Shown here: piece after piece, positions 11,120 through 24,404 of the stretch | Position numbering within the stretch: position 1 is the first letter of the stretch | How the letters are laid out: every line of letters starts with the position of its first letter | Origin: Marsupella aquatica | Taxonomy: Eukaryota > Marchantiophyta | DNA length: 64,000 nt | NCBI GenBank assembly: GCA_973895155.1 | Contig: OZ316893.1 | Location: forward strand, 4,526,001 to 4,590,000 | Reading direction: 5' to 3' | Made by a program: the position numbers and the translations under genes | Notes under the pieces: generated by a model | The model's database searches: none | The model's input: only the letters and a program-made list of their open reading frames with translations | Told to the model about the DNA's origin: nothing

Positions 11120-13828
11120 ATGTCCGAAAATCAACTCAACCTGGCAGTATGGAACGTATCCGGGCTCTGTGATCCTAATAGAAAATACATAGTTCGGGAA
11201 TGGATTCACGACTTGAAATCCACTCTACACGTACTCGCCCTTCTCGAATTAAAGGCAGGCGACTTTCGATTAATAACAACGCTCTCCCTAATTCTCCCAC
11301 AATATCATACTATTATTGCGCACCCGGTCAATGGAAAAGGCGGAGCAGCAATGCTCCTTCACCCCCTAATCCAGGTAGTTGATTTTGGTATTACTCCAAT
11401 CTGTAGTGCCATTTGGGCACGTCTAAGAAGTCCATCCGATCACTTTGGATTTGCAGCTCTATACGCATCGAATGACTCTACTCTTCGTACCAGGCTCTGG
11501 GAGTATTTGCTGGTCTCCTTACCCCGGGGTAACTGGATACTGGCTGGAGACTTTAATATGACCGAAAAGGTAGAAGACTCAGTTGCTGGTCACTCCTCAT
11601 TATTATCTGGCTCTGAATTATCTGCTTGGAGTGCCCTCAAAAGTCGTTTTGATTTTTCTGATGTATACAAACTAGTAAGTGGTGTATCAGGTTCCCGATT
11701 CACTTGGAGAAGAGATATGTCTAATGGAGTTCTCCAATCACGTCTGGACAGATTTTACCTCAGTAATCGGGGAGTATGGATAGACAAAATAATATCATTT
11801 TCTCACCACCATGATCGTCCCTTATCTGACCATTGTCCTGTCTCTCTCTCCTGTATAATAAATGCATCAGTTAATACTTCGGCCACAGCTAGCCGATTCT
11901 CATATTTCAAGGCAAACTCATCGGTAATAAGGAACACTGACAATATGGCCTTATTAGAAGAAGCTTGGACGGGCGGTATATCATGTTCGGCAGATCCTAA
12001 GTTGGCTTTCTTTATTGCATCTAAGCAATTTCGTAGGGTATACAAAAGAATTCAATCCACCAAAACCACGTCTCAGTTGGACACCGAAGAGTTAAGAAAA
12101 AGAGTTCTCTCCCTGCGTTCTCTTGCTGATACTAGTAATTCTGGGAATTCACTGGCGGAGTTACGTATTGCTGAAACCTCCCTCCGTGACTCGGAATTTC
12201 TTCAGGCCATAGAGATAAGAAAGAAATCTAGAATTAGATGGCTCGGGCATGGTGATGCATCAACCAAATTCTTTTTCAATTTAGTTAAGACTCAACAGCA
12301 ACGAGCTTCTATTCCTCACCTACGTCTAGCCAACAACTCATTCATATACGACAATGAGCAGATTCTTTTGGAGGTTGGCAATTTTTATCGCAACCTATAC
12401 TCACCAGATGCCCCCGAGTCTGTGCAAAACTCAGATGCAAGAAGGAAGATACTTCAGTTCTCATATCCGCGTATATCACTAGATGACTCTCTCATTTTGG
12501 ATTCAACTCCGTCTTCGTCAGAAATTCTTTCGGCTGCTAGTCATATGCAGAAGAACAAGGCCCCAGGTATTGACGGCCTAACCATTGAAGTTTTTGTGGG
12601 ATGCTGGTCCTTTATCGCTCCTGCCTTCCTTGCTATGATAGTATCCTTTTGGAATGATGGAGTGATGCTCCCCGGCTTTCTAGATGGTGTTATTAAGTTA
12701 GTACCTAAAACGACTGACAAATCTAGATTATCTGACTGGAGACCTATCACCTTGTTAAACATATCTTACAAAATAACTGCGAAGTTGATTGCTAACAGAC
12801 TCCGTAGGTTTCTCCCAAAAATGATAAACATCCAGCAATCAGGTTTCGTTCCGGGGAGGCAAATCTTGGATAATATTTCTTTGGCATGGCTCGCTAGTGA
12901 TTGGATTACCACTAATAATGTTCCAGCACTGTTTCTCAAGATGGATTTCTCAAAGGCTTTTGATCGGGTAGACCATAGGTATATCAGGGAAACTCTGGTT
13001 GCATCTGGTCTGAGTAGCACACTTATACGGAATATTATGGGACTGATGTCCCTGGCTTCCGCTAAAGTTCACGTTAACGGGCAATTCACTGAACCCATAC
13101 ATCTTTTGCGGGGTGTTCGACAGGGATGTCCGCTTGCTCCGTTAATATATGCATTGTCTACTCAACCATTGATGGACTATTTTGATGCTGCTATCCTGGT
13201 TGGTGATGTTCATGGGATTAAAATAAATCACAACCTCACTTTATTCCACAGGATGTTTGCCGATGATCTAGGAATCTTTACCCCTGCTCGTGAATCTTGT
13301 TTTTCAGAAATCAGAGTAGTTATGGAATTATACGATCTTGCAGCAGGAGCTAAGCTAAATCTTAAAAAAACAGAAATTCTCACTTATTGCATAGACACTC
13401 CTCCGCAATGGCTTCTTAACACTAACTGTGTGATCGTCCCCCAGGGGCACATCTCGAGCTATCTGGGTGCCCCTCTCGGACAGAATATCACCAGAGTGCA
13501 GTTGCAGGATTTCTGTTTGAAAAAAATTAATAAAAGATTAGCAAACTGGTCCAACAAATGTTTCTCCTTTACCGGACGAATTATTCTGGTTAAACAAGTT
13601 CTGTTATCTATGGTGGTATACCACATGATGTACTCTGATATTGCAGGCAGTCTCTCGGATCAGATCCAGAAAATATGTAAAGATTTTATCTGGGGCTTTA
13701 ACAAGGAGGGGGGAAGGAAGACTCCCCTAGTTTCTTGGTACCGTATGTGTTGCCGGAAGCAAGATGGTGGCCTGGGTTTTAAGGACATCAAACTACAAGC
13801 TACGGCCTTGATGGCCAGATGGCACTAG
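11120..13828 (+). CDS. LINE ORF2, 5' part: AP endonuclease and reverse transcriptase
   Basis: This part starts at ATG 11120. The N-terminal ~240 residues are an APE-type endonuclease: AVWNVSGL near the start, ALLELKAG, AGDFNMTE near residue 142, SRLDRFYLS and SDHCPVSL near residue 236. The reverse transcriptase follows, with KAPGIDGLTIEVF, FLKMDFSKAFDRVDH, RGVRQGCPLAPLIY near residue 665 and the catalytic FADD near residue 713. The frame runs normally to 13822 and then reads into the CACTA terminus, whose CACTAG supplies the stop TAG at 13826-13828. The missing C-terminal third lies at 25823-27022 in the same frame, so the product here is truncated after the RT thumb region. Confidence 0.95.
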   Translation: MSENQLNLAVWNVSGLCDPNRKYIVREWIHDLKSTLHVLALLELKAGDFRLITTLSLILPQYHTIIAHPVNGKGGAAMLLHPLIQVVDFGITPICSAIWARLRSPSDHFGFAALYASNDSTLRTRLWEYLLVSLPRGNWILAGDFNMTEKVEDSVAGHSSLLSGSELSAWSALKSRFDFSDVYKLVSGVSGSRFTWRRDMSNGVLQSRLDRFYLSNRGVWIDKIISFSHHHDRPLSDHCPVSLSCIINASVNTSATASRFSYFKANSSVIRNTDNMALLEEAWTGGISCSADPKLAFFIASKQFRRVYKRIQSTKTTSQLDTEELRKRVLSLRSLADTSNSGNSLAELRIAETSLRDSEFLQAIEIRKKSRIRWLGHGDASTKFFFNLVKTQQQRASIPHLRLANNSFIYDNEQILLEVGNFYRNLYSPDAPESVQNSDARRKILQFSYPRISLDDSLILDSTPSSSEILSAASHMQKNKAPGIDGLTIEVFVGCWSFIAPAFLAMIVSFWNDGVMLPGFLDGVIKLVPKTTDKSRLSDWRPITLLNISYKITAKLIANRLRRFLPKMINIQQSGFVPGRQILDNISLAWLASDWITTNNVPALFLKMDFSKAFDRVDHRYIRETLVASGLSSTLIRNIMGLMSLASAKVHVNGQFTEPIHLLRGVRQGCPLAPLIYALSTQPLMDYFDAAILVGDVHGIKINHNLTLFHRMFADDLGIFTPARESCFSEIRVVMELYDLAAGAKLNLKKTEILTYCIDTPPQWLLNTNCVIVPQGHISSYLGAPLGQNITRVQLQDFCLKKINKRLANWSNKCFSFTGRIILVKQVLLSMVVYHMMYSDIAGSLSDQIQKICKDFIWGFNKEGGRKTPLVSWYRMCCRKQDGGLGFKDIKLQATALMARWH
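13820..13822. repeat. 3-bp target duplication (left), TGG
   Basis: TGG precedes CACTAG at 13823 and also follows CTAGTG at 25819 (25820-25822). A 3-bp duplication is the hallmark of CACTA insertions. Confidence 0.85.
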
Positions 13829-14740
13829 AAGAAAACAGGGCCCTTTATGACCAATCACCCAATGACGGAGATGAATAAATGACCAAAATTTTTAATGACA
13901 CAAAAAGAATGACAGGGGAATGACTGTCCACAATGACCAATGGACTGAAATGACAAAATGTTAACTTTTGCGTCATTTTGTATAATGTCTGTAATGACTG
14001 ATGTGACCAAAATGACCCAATTTTCCTAAATGGTCAATTTAGACACATGTCTTAAATGACGCAATTAATAACAACAATGATAAATCAATGTTTAACAACA
14101 TTATAGTCACTCTGGACAATGATTGAAATGACCAAAAATCTATTTGAGTCATTTTGGACAATGGTGATAAATGACAAAAAATGTATTACCGTCATTTTAA
14201 CCAACGGTGTTAAATGACAAAATATAGGGTCAATCTGAAAATGAGAATATATCAATGTTTACAACAACATATTGTCATTATGGACTTCTCCCATAAATGA
14301 CTAACTCTAGGGTCAATCTTGAAATTAGGACATATCAGTGTTTACAAGAACATACCGTCATTATGGACTTCTCTCATAAATGACTAACTCTAGGGTCAAT
14401 CTTGAAATTAGGACATATCAGTGTTTACAAGAACATACCGTCATTATGGACTTCTCTCATAAATGACTAACTCTAGAGTCAAACTTGAAATTAGGATATA
14501 TCGGTGTTTACAACAATATACTGTCATTATGGACTTGTTGCATAAATGACTAAATATAGGGTCAATCTAAAAATCATGATATATCAATATTTACAATAAC
14601 ATATAGTCATTATGGACTTATTGCATAAATGACTACTTATAGAGTCATTAAAGAACCCAAGAGATATGAAGATTAAAATACTCAATAGTCATTCCAGACA
14701 CCGGTCATAATTGTAGAGTCATTGATATAGTTGATAACCC
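13823..14740. repeat. Left subterminal AATGAC-rich block with ~84-bp tandem units
   Basis: AATGAC/GTCATT hexamers occur in both orientations every few tens of bases. From about 14190 to 14650 the sequence is a tandem repeat of ~84 bp containing TAAATGACTAACTCTAGGG and GTCATTATGGACTT. The block is the reverse complement of 51000-51996. By analogy with En/Spm these are likely TnpA binding sites. Confidence 0.75.
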
Positions 14741-17700
14741 TTCCACTAAGTGCGGGACACAATACTCATCATTGTCCTCCCACTGGTTGGGGCATTAGCA
14801 ATTTGAACACATGTCTTGCATTTACTTTAGGCATGATGCACCTAGCTTTGGGGAAATCACTCCCAAGTCATACACCTTTGGAGTGATTTTCCATAAGTGT
14901 CACCATATATAGATGCGCGCATACTACCGTATCCAAAGGCAAATGAAACCTTTTTGTCTCTCCAAGAAGTAGGGCAATACCAATGGAAGGTTGTCATCCT
15001 TTGTTGTAATTGTGTCATGTTTGTGCCGGTGTTTGGATGGGGAATATTTTAATTTGCAAATAAATAGTGATGGGGCATTCAAGGAGCTTGTGTAATCTTT
15101 ATTGGGTCATTTCTAAAAACATTTGCATTACAAATACCAATGACTACAAGTAGGGTCATTAAATTTGTCATATGGACTGTCATATAAGTCAAGTGACTGG
15201 ACTTGTGGTTATTTGTGTGGTCCCTCATGCAGTCATTAAACACAAGCACAAATGACCAGTTTGGGGCTGGGGGCTTGAGGTGGGCCCTAGAGTGCCATGG
15301 GGCCCCACATAGAGGTGAGAACCCCTCCACTAGGTGCGGGACACTATACTCATCATTGTCCAACCACTAGTTGCGACATAAACACTTTGGACACATGTTT
15401 TTGCGCTTACTTCAGGCATGATGCACCTTTGGGGAAATCACTCCCAAGTCGTATGACTTCGGAGTGATTTGCCAAAAGTGTCACCATGTATGCATACCAT
15501 CACATCCAAAGGCAAATAAAAGTTGTTTTTTGGTTCTCCAAGAGGTAGTGCTACACCAATGGAATGGGCAGGGGAGTCGTGTTTCTCAGTATGGTGTGGG
15601 TGCGGGATTAGGGTATAGGAATATTCCAATCTTGCAAGGAATCTAAAGCTGGCTCTAGTTGGAGGTACTAGGGCCTTTATTGGGTCATATGTGAGCAATG
15701 GCCCGTCATAAATGCCAATGACTAAAAGTAGGGTCATTAAAACTGTCATATGGAGAGTCATATCAGTCTAATGATTGGATTTGTGGTCATTTGAGGGGTC
15801 CCTTATGCAGTCATTAAAAGGAAAAGCACAAATGACCAGTTTGGGGCTAGGGGCTTGAGGTGGGCCCTAGAGTGCCATGGGGCCCCACATAGAGGTGAAC
15901 CCCTCCACTAGGTGCGGGACACTATACTCATCATTGTCCAACCACTAGTTGTGACATAAACACTTTGGACACATGTTTTTGCGTTTACTTGAGGCATGTT
16001 GCACCTTTGGGGAAATCACTCCCAAGTCGTGCCAAAAGTTCAACCATGGATGTATACCATCACATCCAAAGGCAAATAAAACATATTTTTGGTTCTCCAA
16101 GAGGTAGTGCTGCACCAATGGAATGGGTAGGGGAGTCCTGCTTCTCTGCATGGTGTGGGTGTGGGATTAGGGTATAGGAATATTCCAACCTTGCAAGGAA
16201 TCTAAAGCTGGCTCTCTTTGGAGGTACTAGGGCCTTTATTGGGTCATATGTGAGCAATGGCCCGTCATAAATGCCAATGACTAAAAGTAGGGTCATTAAA
16301 AATGTCATATGGAGAGTCATATCAGTCAAATGACTGGATATGTGGTCATTTTAGGGGTCCCTCATGCAGTCATTAAGGAAAAGCACAAATGACCAGTTTG
16401 GGGCTAGGGGCTTGAGGTGGGCCCTAGAGTGCCATGGGGCCCCACATAGAGGTGAGAACCCCTCCACTGGGTGCGGGACACTATATTCATCATTGTCCAA
16501 CCACTAGTTGCGACATAAACACTTTGGACACATGTTTTTGCGTTTACTTGAGGCATGATGCACCTTTGGGGAAATCACTCCCAAGTCGTACGACTTTGGA
16601 GTGATTTGCCAAAAGTGCAACCATGGATGTATACCATCACATCCAAAGGCAAATAAAACCTATTTTTTGGTTCTCCAAGAGGTAGTGTTGCACCAATGGA
16701 ATGGGCAGGGGAGTGGTGCTTCTCCGCATGGTGTGGGTGCGGGATTAGGGTATAGGAATATTCCAACCTTGCAAGGAATCTAAAGCTGGCTCTCTTTGGA
16801 GGTACTAGGGCCTTTATTGGGTCATATGTGAGCAATTGCCCGTCATAAATGCCAATTACTACAACAAAGGTCATTAAAATGGTCACATTGCATGTCATAT
16901 AAGCGGAATGACCTGAATTATTGTCATTTGAGGGGTCCCTCATGCAGTCATTAAGGAAAAGCACAAATGACCATTTTGGGGCTAGGGGTTGGAGGTGGGC
17001 CCTAGAGTGCCATGGGGCCCCACATAGAGGTGAGAACCCCTCCACTAGGTGCGGGACACTATACTCATCATTGTCCAACCACTAGTTGCGACATAAACAC
17101 TTTGGACACATGTTTTTGTGTTTACTTAAGGCATGATGCACCTTTGGGGTTTAGGGTTGTTTTGTGGTTCTCCAAGAGGTGGTGCTGCACCAATGGAATG
17201 GGCAGGGGAGTCGTGCTTCCCTGTATCGTGTGGGTGCGGGTTTAGGAAAGAGGAATATTCCAACCTTGCAAGGAATCTATTGGGGGCTCTCTTTGGAGGT
17301 ACTAGGCCCGGTACTAGGGCCTTCATTGGGTCATTTGTGAACAATGACATGATGTCATAAATACCAATGATTACAAATAGGGTTGACCATTGAAACCGTC
17401 ATATGGAATGTCATATAAGTCAAATGACGGGATTTGTTGTTATTTGAGGGGGTCCTTCGTGGAGTCATTGAAGACAAACATAAATGACCAGTTTGAGGCT
17501 AGGTGCTGGAGGTGGGCCCTAGAGTGCCATGTGGCCCCACATGGGGCTGGAAACCCCTCTACTAGGTGCGGGATATTATATTTACTATTCTTCAACCATT
17601 AGTTGCACCATAATTAATGTTGAATCATATTTTTGCATTTACCTAAGGCATGATGAAACTTTGGGGAAATCACTCCCAAGTCATACGGCTTTGGAGTGAT

Positions 17701-19480
17701 TTGCCAAAAGTCTCACCATGTGAAATAATAGTTGTTTTCTTGTTCTCCAAGAGGTAGGGCAAAACTAGGGGAAGGTTGTTGTCCTTCTATTTAACTGTGT
17801 CATATCTATGCCAGTGTTTGGGTGGGGAATATTCTATTCCATTGCAAAGGAAATGCGAGGGGGCACTCCAACAGGTAGTGTAATCTTCACTAGGTCATAT
17901 TCGAGTAATGGTGTTCATTAAAGCCAATGACAATAGTAAGGGTCATTTTGGCAGTCATATTGCAGGTCATTTGGACCAAATGACTGCATATGTGGTCATT
18001 ATAGAGGTCCCTCATAGTGTCATTATGGACCAACATAAATGACCAGTTTGGTGCTAAGGATTGGAAGTGGGCCCTAGACTGCCATGGGGCCTTGCATGAA
18101 GGTGGCAACCTCTCCACTAGGTGCGGGACACTATAATCATCATTGTCCAACCACTAGTTGTGCCATGAACACTTTGGAGCCGTCTTTTTGCGTTTACTTA
18201 AAGCATGATAGAACCTTGGGGAAATCACTCCCAAGTCATACAGATTTGGAGTGATTTGCCAAAAGTGTCACCGTGGTTGAATACCATCATTATCAATGGC
18301 AAATTGAGCCTTTTGTTTTGTCTCTCCAAGAAGTAAAGCAATGTCACCAATCAATGGAAGGTTGTTGTCCTTCTATGTAAGTGTGTGATTTTTGTGTTGA
18401 TGTTTTGATGGGGATACTCCATTTTGCATATGAATAGTGTCGGGGCATTGTGAGTAGGTGTTGTAATCTTCATTGGGTTATTTTGGAGTAATGTTGTGTC
18501 ATTAGTGCCAATGACTACACTAAGGGTCATTTTGGGAGTCATTTTGGATGTCATTTGTACAAAATGACTGCATATGAGGTCATTAGACAGGTCCCTCATG
18601 ATGTCATTATGTACCAGTAGAAATGACCCTTTTAGGTCTAGGAACTTTGGGTGGGCCCCAATGTGCCATGAGGCCCGCCATGGGGCCCTACATGAAGGTG
18701 GTAACCCCTCCACTAGGTGCGGGACACTATACTCATCATTGTCCAACCACTAGTTGTTAGTTACATGAACATTTTGGACACATGTTTTCATGTTTACTTA
18801 AGGCATGATGCAACCTTGGGGAAATCATTCCCAAGTCGTACAACTTTGAGGTGATTTGCCAAAAGTGTCACCAAGGATTAATACCATCATTTGCAAAGGC
18901 AAATCGAGCCATTTGTTTTCTCTCTCCAAGAGGTAGCGCAACACCAATGGAAGGTTGTGGTCCTTCTATTTAACTATGTCATGTTTGTGATGGTGTTTGG
19001 ATGGGGGATATGATATTTTGGGGATATTTTGCAAATAAATTGTGACGGGGCACTCTGGGAGGTAGTGTAATCTTTATTAGGTCATTTTGGAACAAAGTTG
19101 TGTCATAAATGCCAATGACTACAAATAGGGTCATTGAAACGGTCATATAGGATGTCATATAGGTCAAATGACCAGACTTGTGGTCATTACATTGGTCCCT
19201 TGTGGAGTCATAAATGTGGTACTACATAGAGCTGGGAACCTGCCTCCGGGTGCAGTACACTCTACTGTATACTATTCTCCATCCATTAGTTGTGGCATAA
19301 ACCTGCACTTTGGGATATGGGGGTTCTCTTTTTGGAGGTACTTGTGCTTCATTGGGCCATTTGTGAACAATTCTACGTCAGAAATGTCAAATAATGACCT
19401 CCTATAATGTCATTGTGATTATGATATGGGAGTACCAAATCACGCAAAATGGGGTCATTAGAGGAGTCCCTCATGCTGTC
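14740..19480. repeat. Tandem array, 514-595-bp units (CACTA internal)
   Basis: The landmark GGTGCGGGACACTATACTCA recurs near 14749, 15336, 15912, 16474, 17051, 17565, 18122 and 18717, with a degenerate copy near 19250. Each unit also has GGGGAAATCACTCCCAAGTC, a Pro/Gly-coding-looking stretch and several AATGAC motifs. The middle units are the most alike and the outer ones diverge, as expected for an array homogenised from its centre. It matches the arrays at 28964-32464 and 46200-50980 in reverse complement. Confidence 0.85.
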
Positions 19481-22400
19481 ATTGAGGAAATAGGTTAAAA
19501 TGACCCAACTGGCCAGGGCTAGGGGTAGAGGTGTTTAGAGTTTAGAGTGTAAACCTAAACCCTAAACAATGGAAAGGCTCTGTTTGGAGGAATGCAGTTC
19601 CTCATTGGCTCATTTGTGTGTTGTGTCATAAATTCCATACAATGACAGAAAATGGGGTCATTGATGCTGAATACCCAACTATTTCATGCATTAACAATAC
19701 CTAATGGCTATTTTGGTCCCAATTTTAGTCTTCCTTTGGCCCCCTCTTCTCCATGGTCCCATTCACCACAATATGGGTGAAATATGGATTAACTAGGGCG
19801 GTGAATGAGGACAATAGTCAGCAATATTAATACTCCAAACAAACAAAGCAAAGGCCACAAATCAACTGCCTTACACCTGGGTTATTGCAAAATGAACATA
19901 GTGTAGGGAGTTTTTATCAAGTTCTTAACGTACCAGGACGTACTAATAAATAAGCAAAAACAAAGCAAAAACATCATTAACTTGTTAAGGCAAGCTTAAT
20001 ACTAAATTTGCGAGTGTTAAACTTTAGTGTCTCCTTTGCTAACCTTTGCCACAAAGTTTCAATAATAATGAGGAACAAGAGGGAAATTTAATTGTTTGTG
20101 ACTCAGTTGGTAGATGGACAAAATGTTTCTCTACAAATAAAGCTTTGTTTGGAGATATTCCACTTTACACAACATCTCTACTATCTGAAATGCTTGCACT
20201 TATGTAGAGAACCCATTCCCTGGGCCCCAACAAAGATACTGAAGCCCCCCTACACGCATGAAGGTAATTTATATTTTATTGGCCTGTAATAATCATAATG
20301 CATTTTTTTTGAATGAAGGGATTATATTAACCTTGGATTAGTATATTACAATACAAAAGCCTTATTATATCCATTCAAAATTTTATTTTTATTTCTAAGG
20401 AAAGGTGTGACATAGTCAACAAAAACATGTGTCATTTTTATATTGGTCCACATGTCATTGCATAAAAGTAGGGGTTATGTAACTCAAAATATAAAATTAA
20501 ATATTTTTGTAAGCTATTGAATCTGCACTCTGGGCATAGTGGAGGTTCACGGGCCGTCTAGGGTAGGTTTCACGGGTGGGGTGGGGCGTGGGCACGTTCT
20601 TGGTGAGAGGGATTTGAATCCTCCCACGTGACCTCGCTTCCCTCCTGCACATTGTCCCTCATGCCCATCTTTAGCAGCCGCTGACCGCCATAGCTTTCCG
20701 TTGGAGAGTTGTGAGACTGTGGGGAGGGATTGATGGTGGTTTGCGATGCTCTCGATCTAGATTTGTGGAAGGTCTGAAAAGAACAAGCAGATGTAGCTGT
20801 ACGTGAACATTGCGCACAGTGGATTGGGAGTATTGCTTCAGTGTGACTAGTCTTTGTATAATCCTATTGTTGGTGCTGAGTGGATGGATCGGACAGTTCA
20901 GAAAGTTCAGGCTTGAATGCCTTCGTCACTGATTGTGTTGTAGCGTTTTAACACATCATTCTTGTTTTGGACAAATTGATGGAATGGTAGGGCCCTGGGG
21001 GTAGGGCGCAGGGCAATACACTGTGTTAGTGTTGTTGAGTTCACGGTTTGATTCAAACCTTGCTGATTGAAATTTTCTAATTGATCAGTAGGATTATGAA
21101 CGAGGGTGGTAATCGATTGGAGGACCCACTCAAGGACTACTATTGGACTGGAGAATGTCTGGCCAAGACAAACGATGGCTCCAAGAAGAGTGGCGCACTC
21201 AACTTCAATACTGTGGCATTGCTGACAACCTGATTGGCACAAACGGTCGGAGCTAAATCACAAGAATGCCTTTGTGATTGCTTTGCTTTCGATGGTAGTT
21301 GTGATTGAGAGCCTTTGAGTGGGGAGGAAGGGGCTACAAGGTCGACAAGGCATATACAATTTTGGGCAAGAGCAAGATTTGCAATTGTAGAGACAAAGGA
21401 CGGATGCAACAATTTTAGTCACAGGCCTTTTGGTTTCATTTTAGCAGCCGAGGATGCAGCACTTCCAATCGCAAGCCTTCCAGGCTCACTTTGGCTGCAA
21501 AGGACGTAGCACTTGCAATTATTGCAGGCCTTCCGGGTCTACTTTTTGGCAACAGATCAAGCTAGGACACAGCTTGCAGCGGCACTTCCAGCCCTTTTGT
21601 AGACGGTATGTTAGCTTTTTTCGCTAATTAAAAGAATTTTAGGAAAGAAGAATTGGCACATGAATCATATATTGAAAAGCAATCCGTCATTTTGTATGTC
21701 TTCACAAGAAGCAGTGCCATACACGTCCATCACTAACTAAAATCCAATAGCCCAGTTGAATAGATTTTGTTGCATTTCAGAGGTAGCCGCATTTATGGAG
21801 CAACGTTTCTAACCGTGTATTGATTCCAAGGCTATTCAAGAACTTATAGTGCCTCTCGGATTTTGATTGTTTATTGCTTAATTTGCTAGTTGGCCAGTCA
21901 TATATCTGAACGTCAGCATTTAGCGTGAGATTGTACAGATCAATTCTATGGTATCTGGAGCTATTCCTCACTAAATCCCATCTAGTCAAGTAATTACGTA
22001 CTATTGGTCTATTGTTCGGCGCCTCACTCAATTCAGCCAACAAGCCAAAAATGGTTCCGACAGATGGCTACGAAAACACATTGGAAACTACTATAAGTTC
22101 CAATTATGAGAGATATGATTGATTTTAATGTCTGAGAATTTGAAGGCAAGAAATCTGGCTTTATACTCTTTTCGGGGTCAGTGTTGGTAGAAACGGATCA
22201 TATTTCTATGTGAGCAGATTAGTTTAGTCAGTGTTTTATGATATTACAAAACCGAGAAGGATCAAAGCTCCGCGTTGTATTCTCAATCTGGATTATTTTC
22301 CCCTCAAGATCTTTGAAACCTTTTTGGCTTCGTACTACTACTGCCGTGGAATGTTTTGGGAATAATGATTCTACATGTAGACTAGCCAGGTTAAGCATGG

Positions 22401-24400
22401 AAAATGCAATTGTCACCGCCCTATACTTGGGAATAATTAAGTTTACCTGACTTAAAAATTGTTCTTTACAAATGTCAGAGTTCGGTCCCACAGATTGCAA
22501 TATATGACCTTTTAATAGAAACCTTTCAGCATTGGAACTTGGAAGCTCTTGGCCTGCTGCTGCTGTTGTGCCTGCATGACATAGTAAGTATTAGCGGACC
22601 CACTTGGTCTAGCATTTCATTCCTCCTGCATGACATAGTAGGTACTAGCGGACCCACTTGGTCTGGCATGGATTGTGTCGTGGACTTCTACCTAAGTGCT
22701 AGAGGAATCATTCAAGCTATGTGATATGATAGCTATGTGACAAGAATCCTGTGATAATTTTGGTTCCAATATAGTGGATGTTTTTGACTTTTGATTACAG
22801 GAATGTACAGTACTACTCACATCTTTTAGAAACGCCCTTCTTCGGGATGGGAACATTTTTGTAATCTCAAATAGTTATTCAATCTCAAAAGCTTACATCA
22901 CTGTAGCTCTACGTTTGATTATAGAACTATACAATACTCCCATCTTTTAGAAAAGCACTTTTTGATGATGCAAACATTTTTTAATCTGAAAAGCTTACAT
23001 CGTTGCAGCTCCGCTCACACTTTTTGGAAAAGTCCTGCGAAGAATAAATCTTGAACAGTTTTCAATCTCAGAAGTTTTATTATATGTTTTGCAGCTCTCA
23101 CCCAGGACTTGCAGCCTACGTAAATTTGTGTGGTGACTTCTTCAATAACAATATGTGTGGTAATGATTGAAGTAGTGCCCTATTGGTGCAAGCGGTTGTG
23201 CCTGGAGAATAATTGTAGTAATCTTATTTTGGTTTTATGGTGGAGACCGTTGTGCGTGAAGAATAATTGTTTTTCTTGGTAATGTTTGGAAGTGGTTATT
23301 TCAGGCTGTGGAGCTTTAAACAAAGGTGGAGGCCCTGTAGAAAAAATTGACACCCTGTCCCAACACGAGTGGCCAGAAATCCATAACAGGTAGGCCACAT
23401 AGTGATGTAGCGCCCGCATATCTCATCTTGAATTGTTTGGTTTGGCTTTCCTCATTTCTTAAATTCTATTTTGTTATTCTCACTATTTTCAAAGGCGACC
23501 AATACATCACGAGCATAGGTCATTTTCAAAGAAACTGGGCCACTTTTGGTTATCATCAAGAATCTTGTATTTTGAAGAAGTGTTGAGAACGGTCTGCAGC
23601 AGCTGTGTGTATTACTTTATGCTAGGAATCTCCTATCTTGTTTGGCATGCACATGGTGATGATCATCTCTGAATAGTTTTGTGTGCACAATCCCATGCAA
23701 AACTTGGGCCTGTATCATATTTTGTAATTATGTCATAGAAGATACGTCATTCAAACTAAGCCAGCAATGAGATGTGCAAAATATTCAAATTTATTCCAGC
23801 TAAAGTCAGAGAGTTACTACTTAATTTTCTCTTAGCTGGACTTGACAGATTGGTCTTCTAAGGTATGCACTTGTGCTCTATGGATCATTGGGGGTACTAC
23901 CTATCTTTGTCTGAAGTGGAGGGTGGAATTTTGACCATTAACAATCACTTGGCGAGCTTCCATTTTTCACAGTTGCTAAGGAAGGGGACTCGACTGAACA
24001 AGCAAGTTGTAAGAGCTCTACCACCCAAGGCTCTGCCCAACTATGTTGTAAGTTGGTATGTTTTAATCTTAGCAGTAAATGGTTATCACAAAATCAATAG
24101 TTCTACAGTTATCTAATATCATGCTTTCTTATTTGGTTGTTGTCCTTGGAGGTGGCTGTCACTACTTCAATTCAAGATGTAACTGGGTTTTTGAATCACA
24201 TCGTAGCTACATCCACCAGCATGAAGTGTCTGACCCCTCTGTAAGTCTCTGATCCCGCTTCCTCATGTGGTATATTTTGTGGCACCTGGTTTTTATGGTT
24301 TATGGTGACTGCAAAGAAAAATTCATGATCAGCTACGAACTTACAAGTTCTGTGTGTGACATATAGGATTGCCTTTGCTTCAATACACATCTTGCTGTGA
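19480..24400. other. CACTA interior without recognisable gene
   Basis: Nothing in this 4.9-kb stretch is clearly coding. It is AT-rich with many TGCAG and GTAAG-like sites, giving an intron-like look. A degenerate repeat around 21420-21600 recurs as GCCTTCCGGGTCTACTTT-type units. Open frames on the minus strand at 21777-22043 and 22228-22500 are short and unrecognised. It may be leftover intron or captured host sequence. Confidence 0.4.
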
Positions 24401-24404
24401 TCAA

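Noticed and set aside
16575-17078. Open frame of 167 codons inside an array unit (also 49768-50271 and shorter versions in other units)
   Set aside because: The frame recurs only because the units are copies of one another. It is broken in most units, lacks domain motifs and spans AATGAC repeats.
20595-20640. Second B-box-like stretch, GGATTCAAATCC, on the minus strand
   Set aside because: No cloverleaf partner sequences are visible around it.
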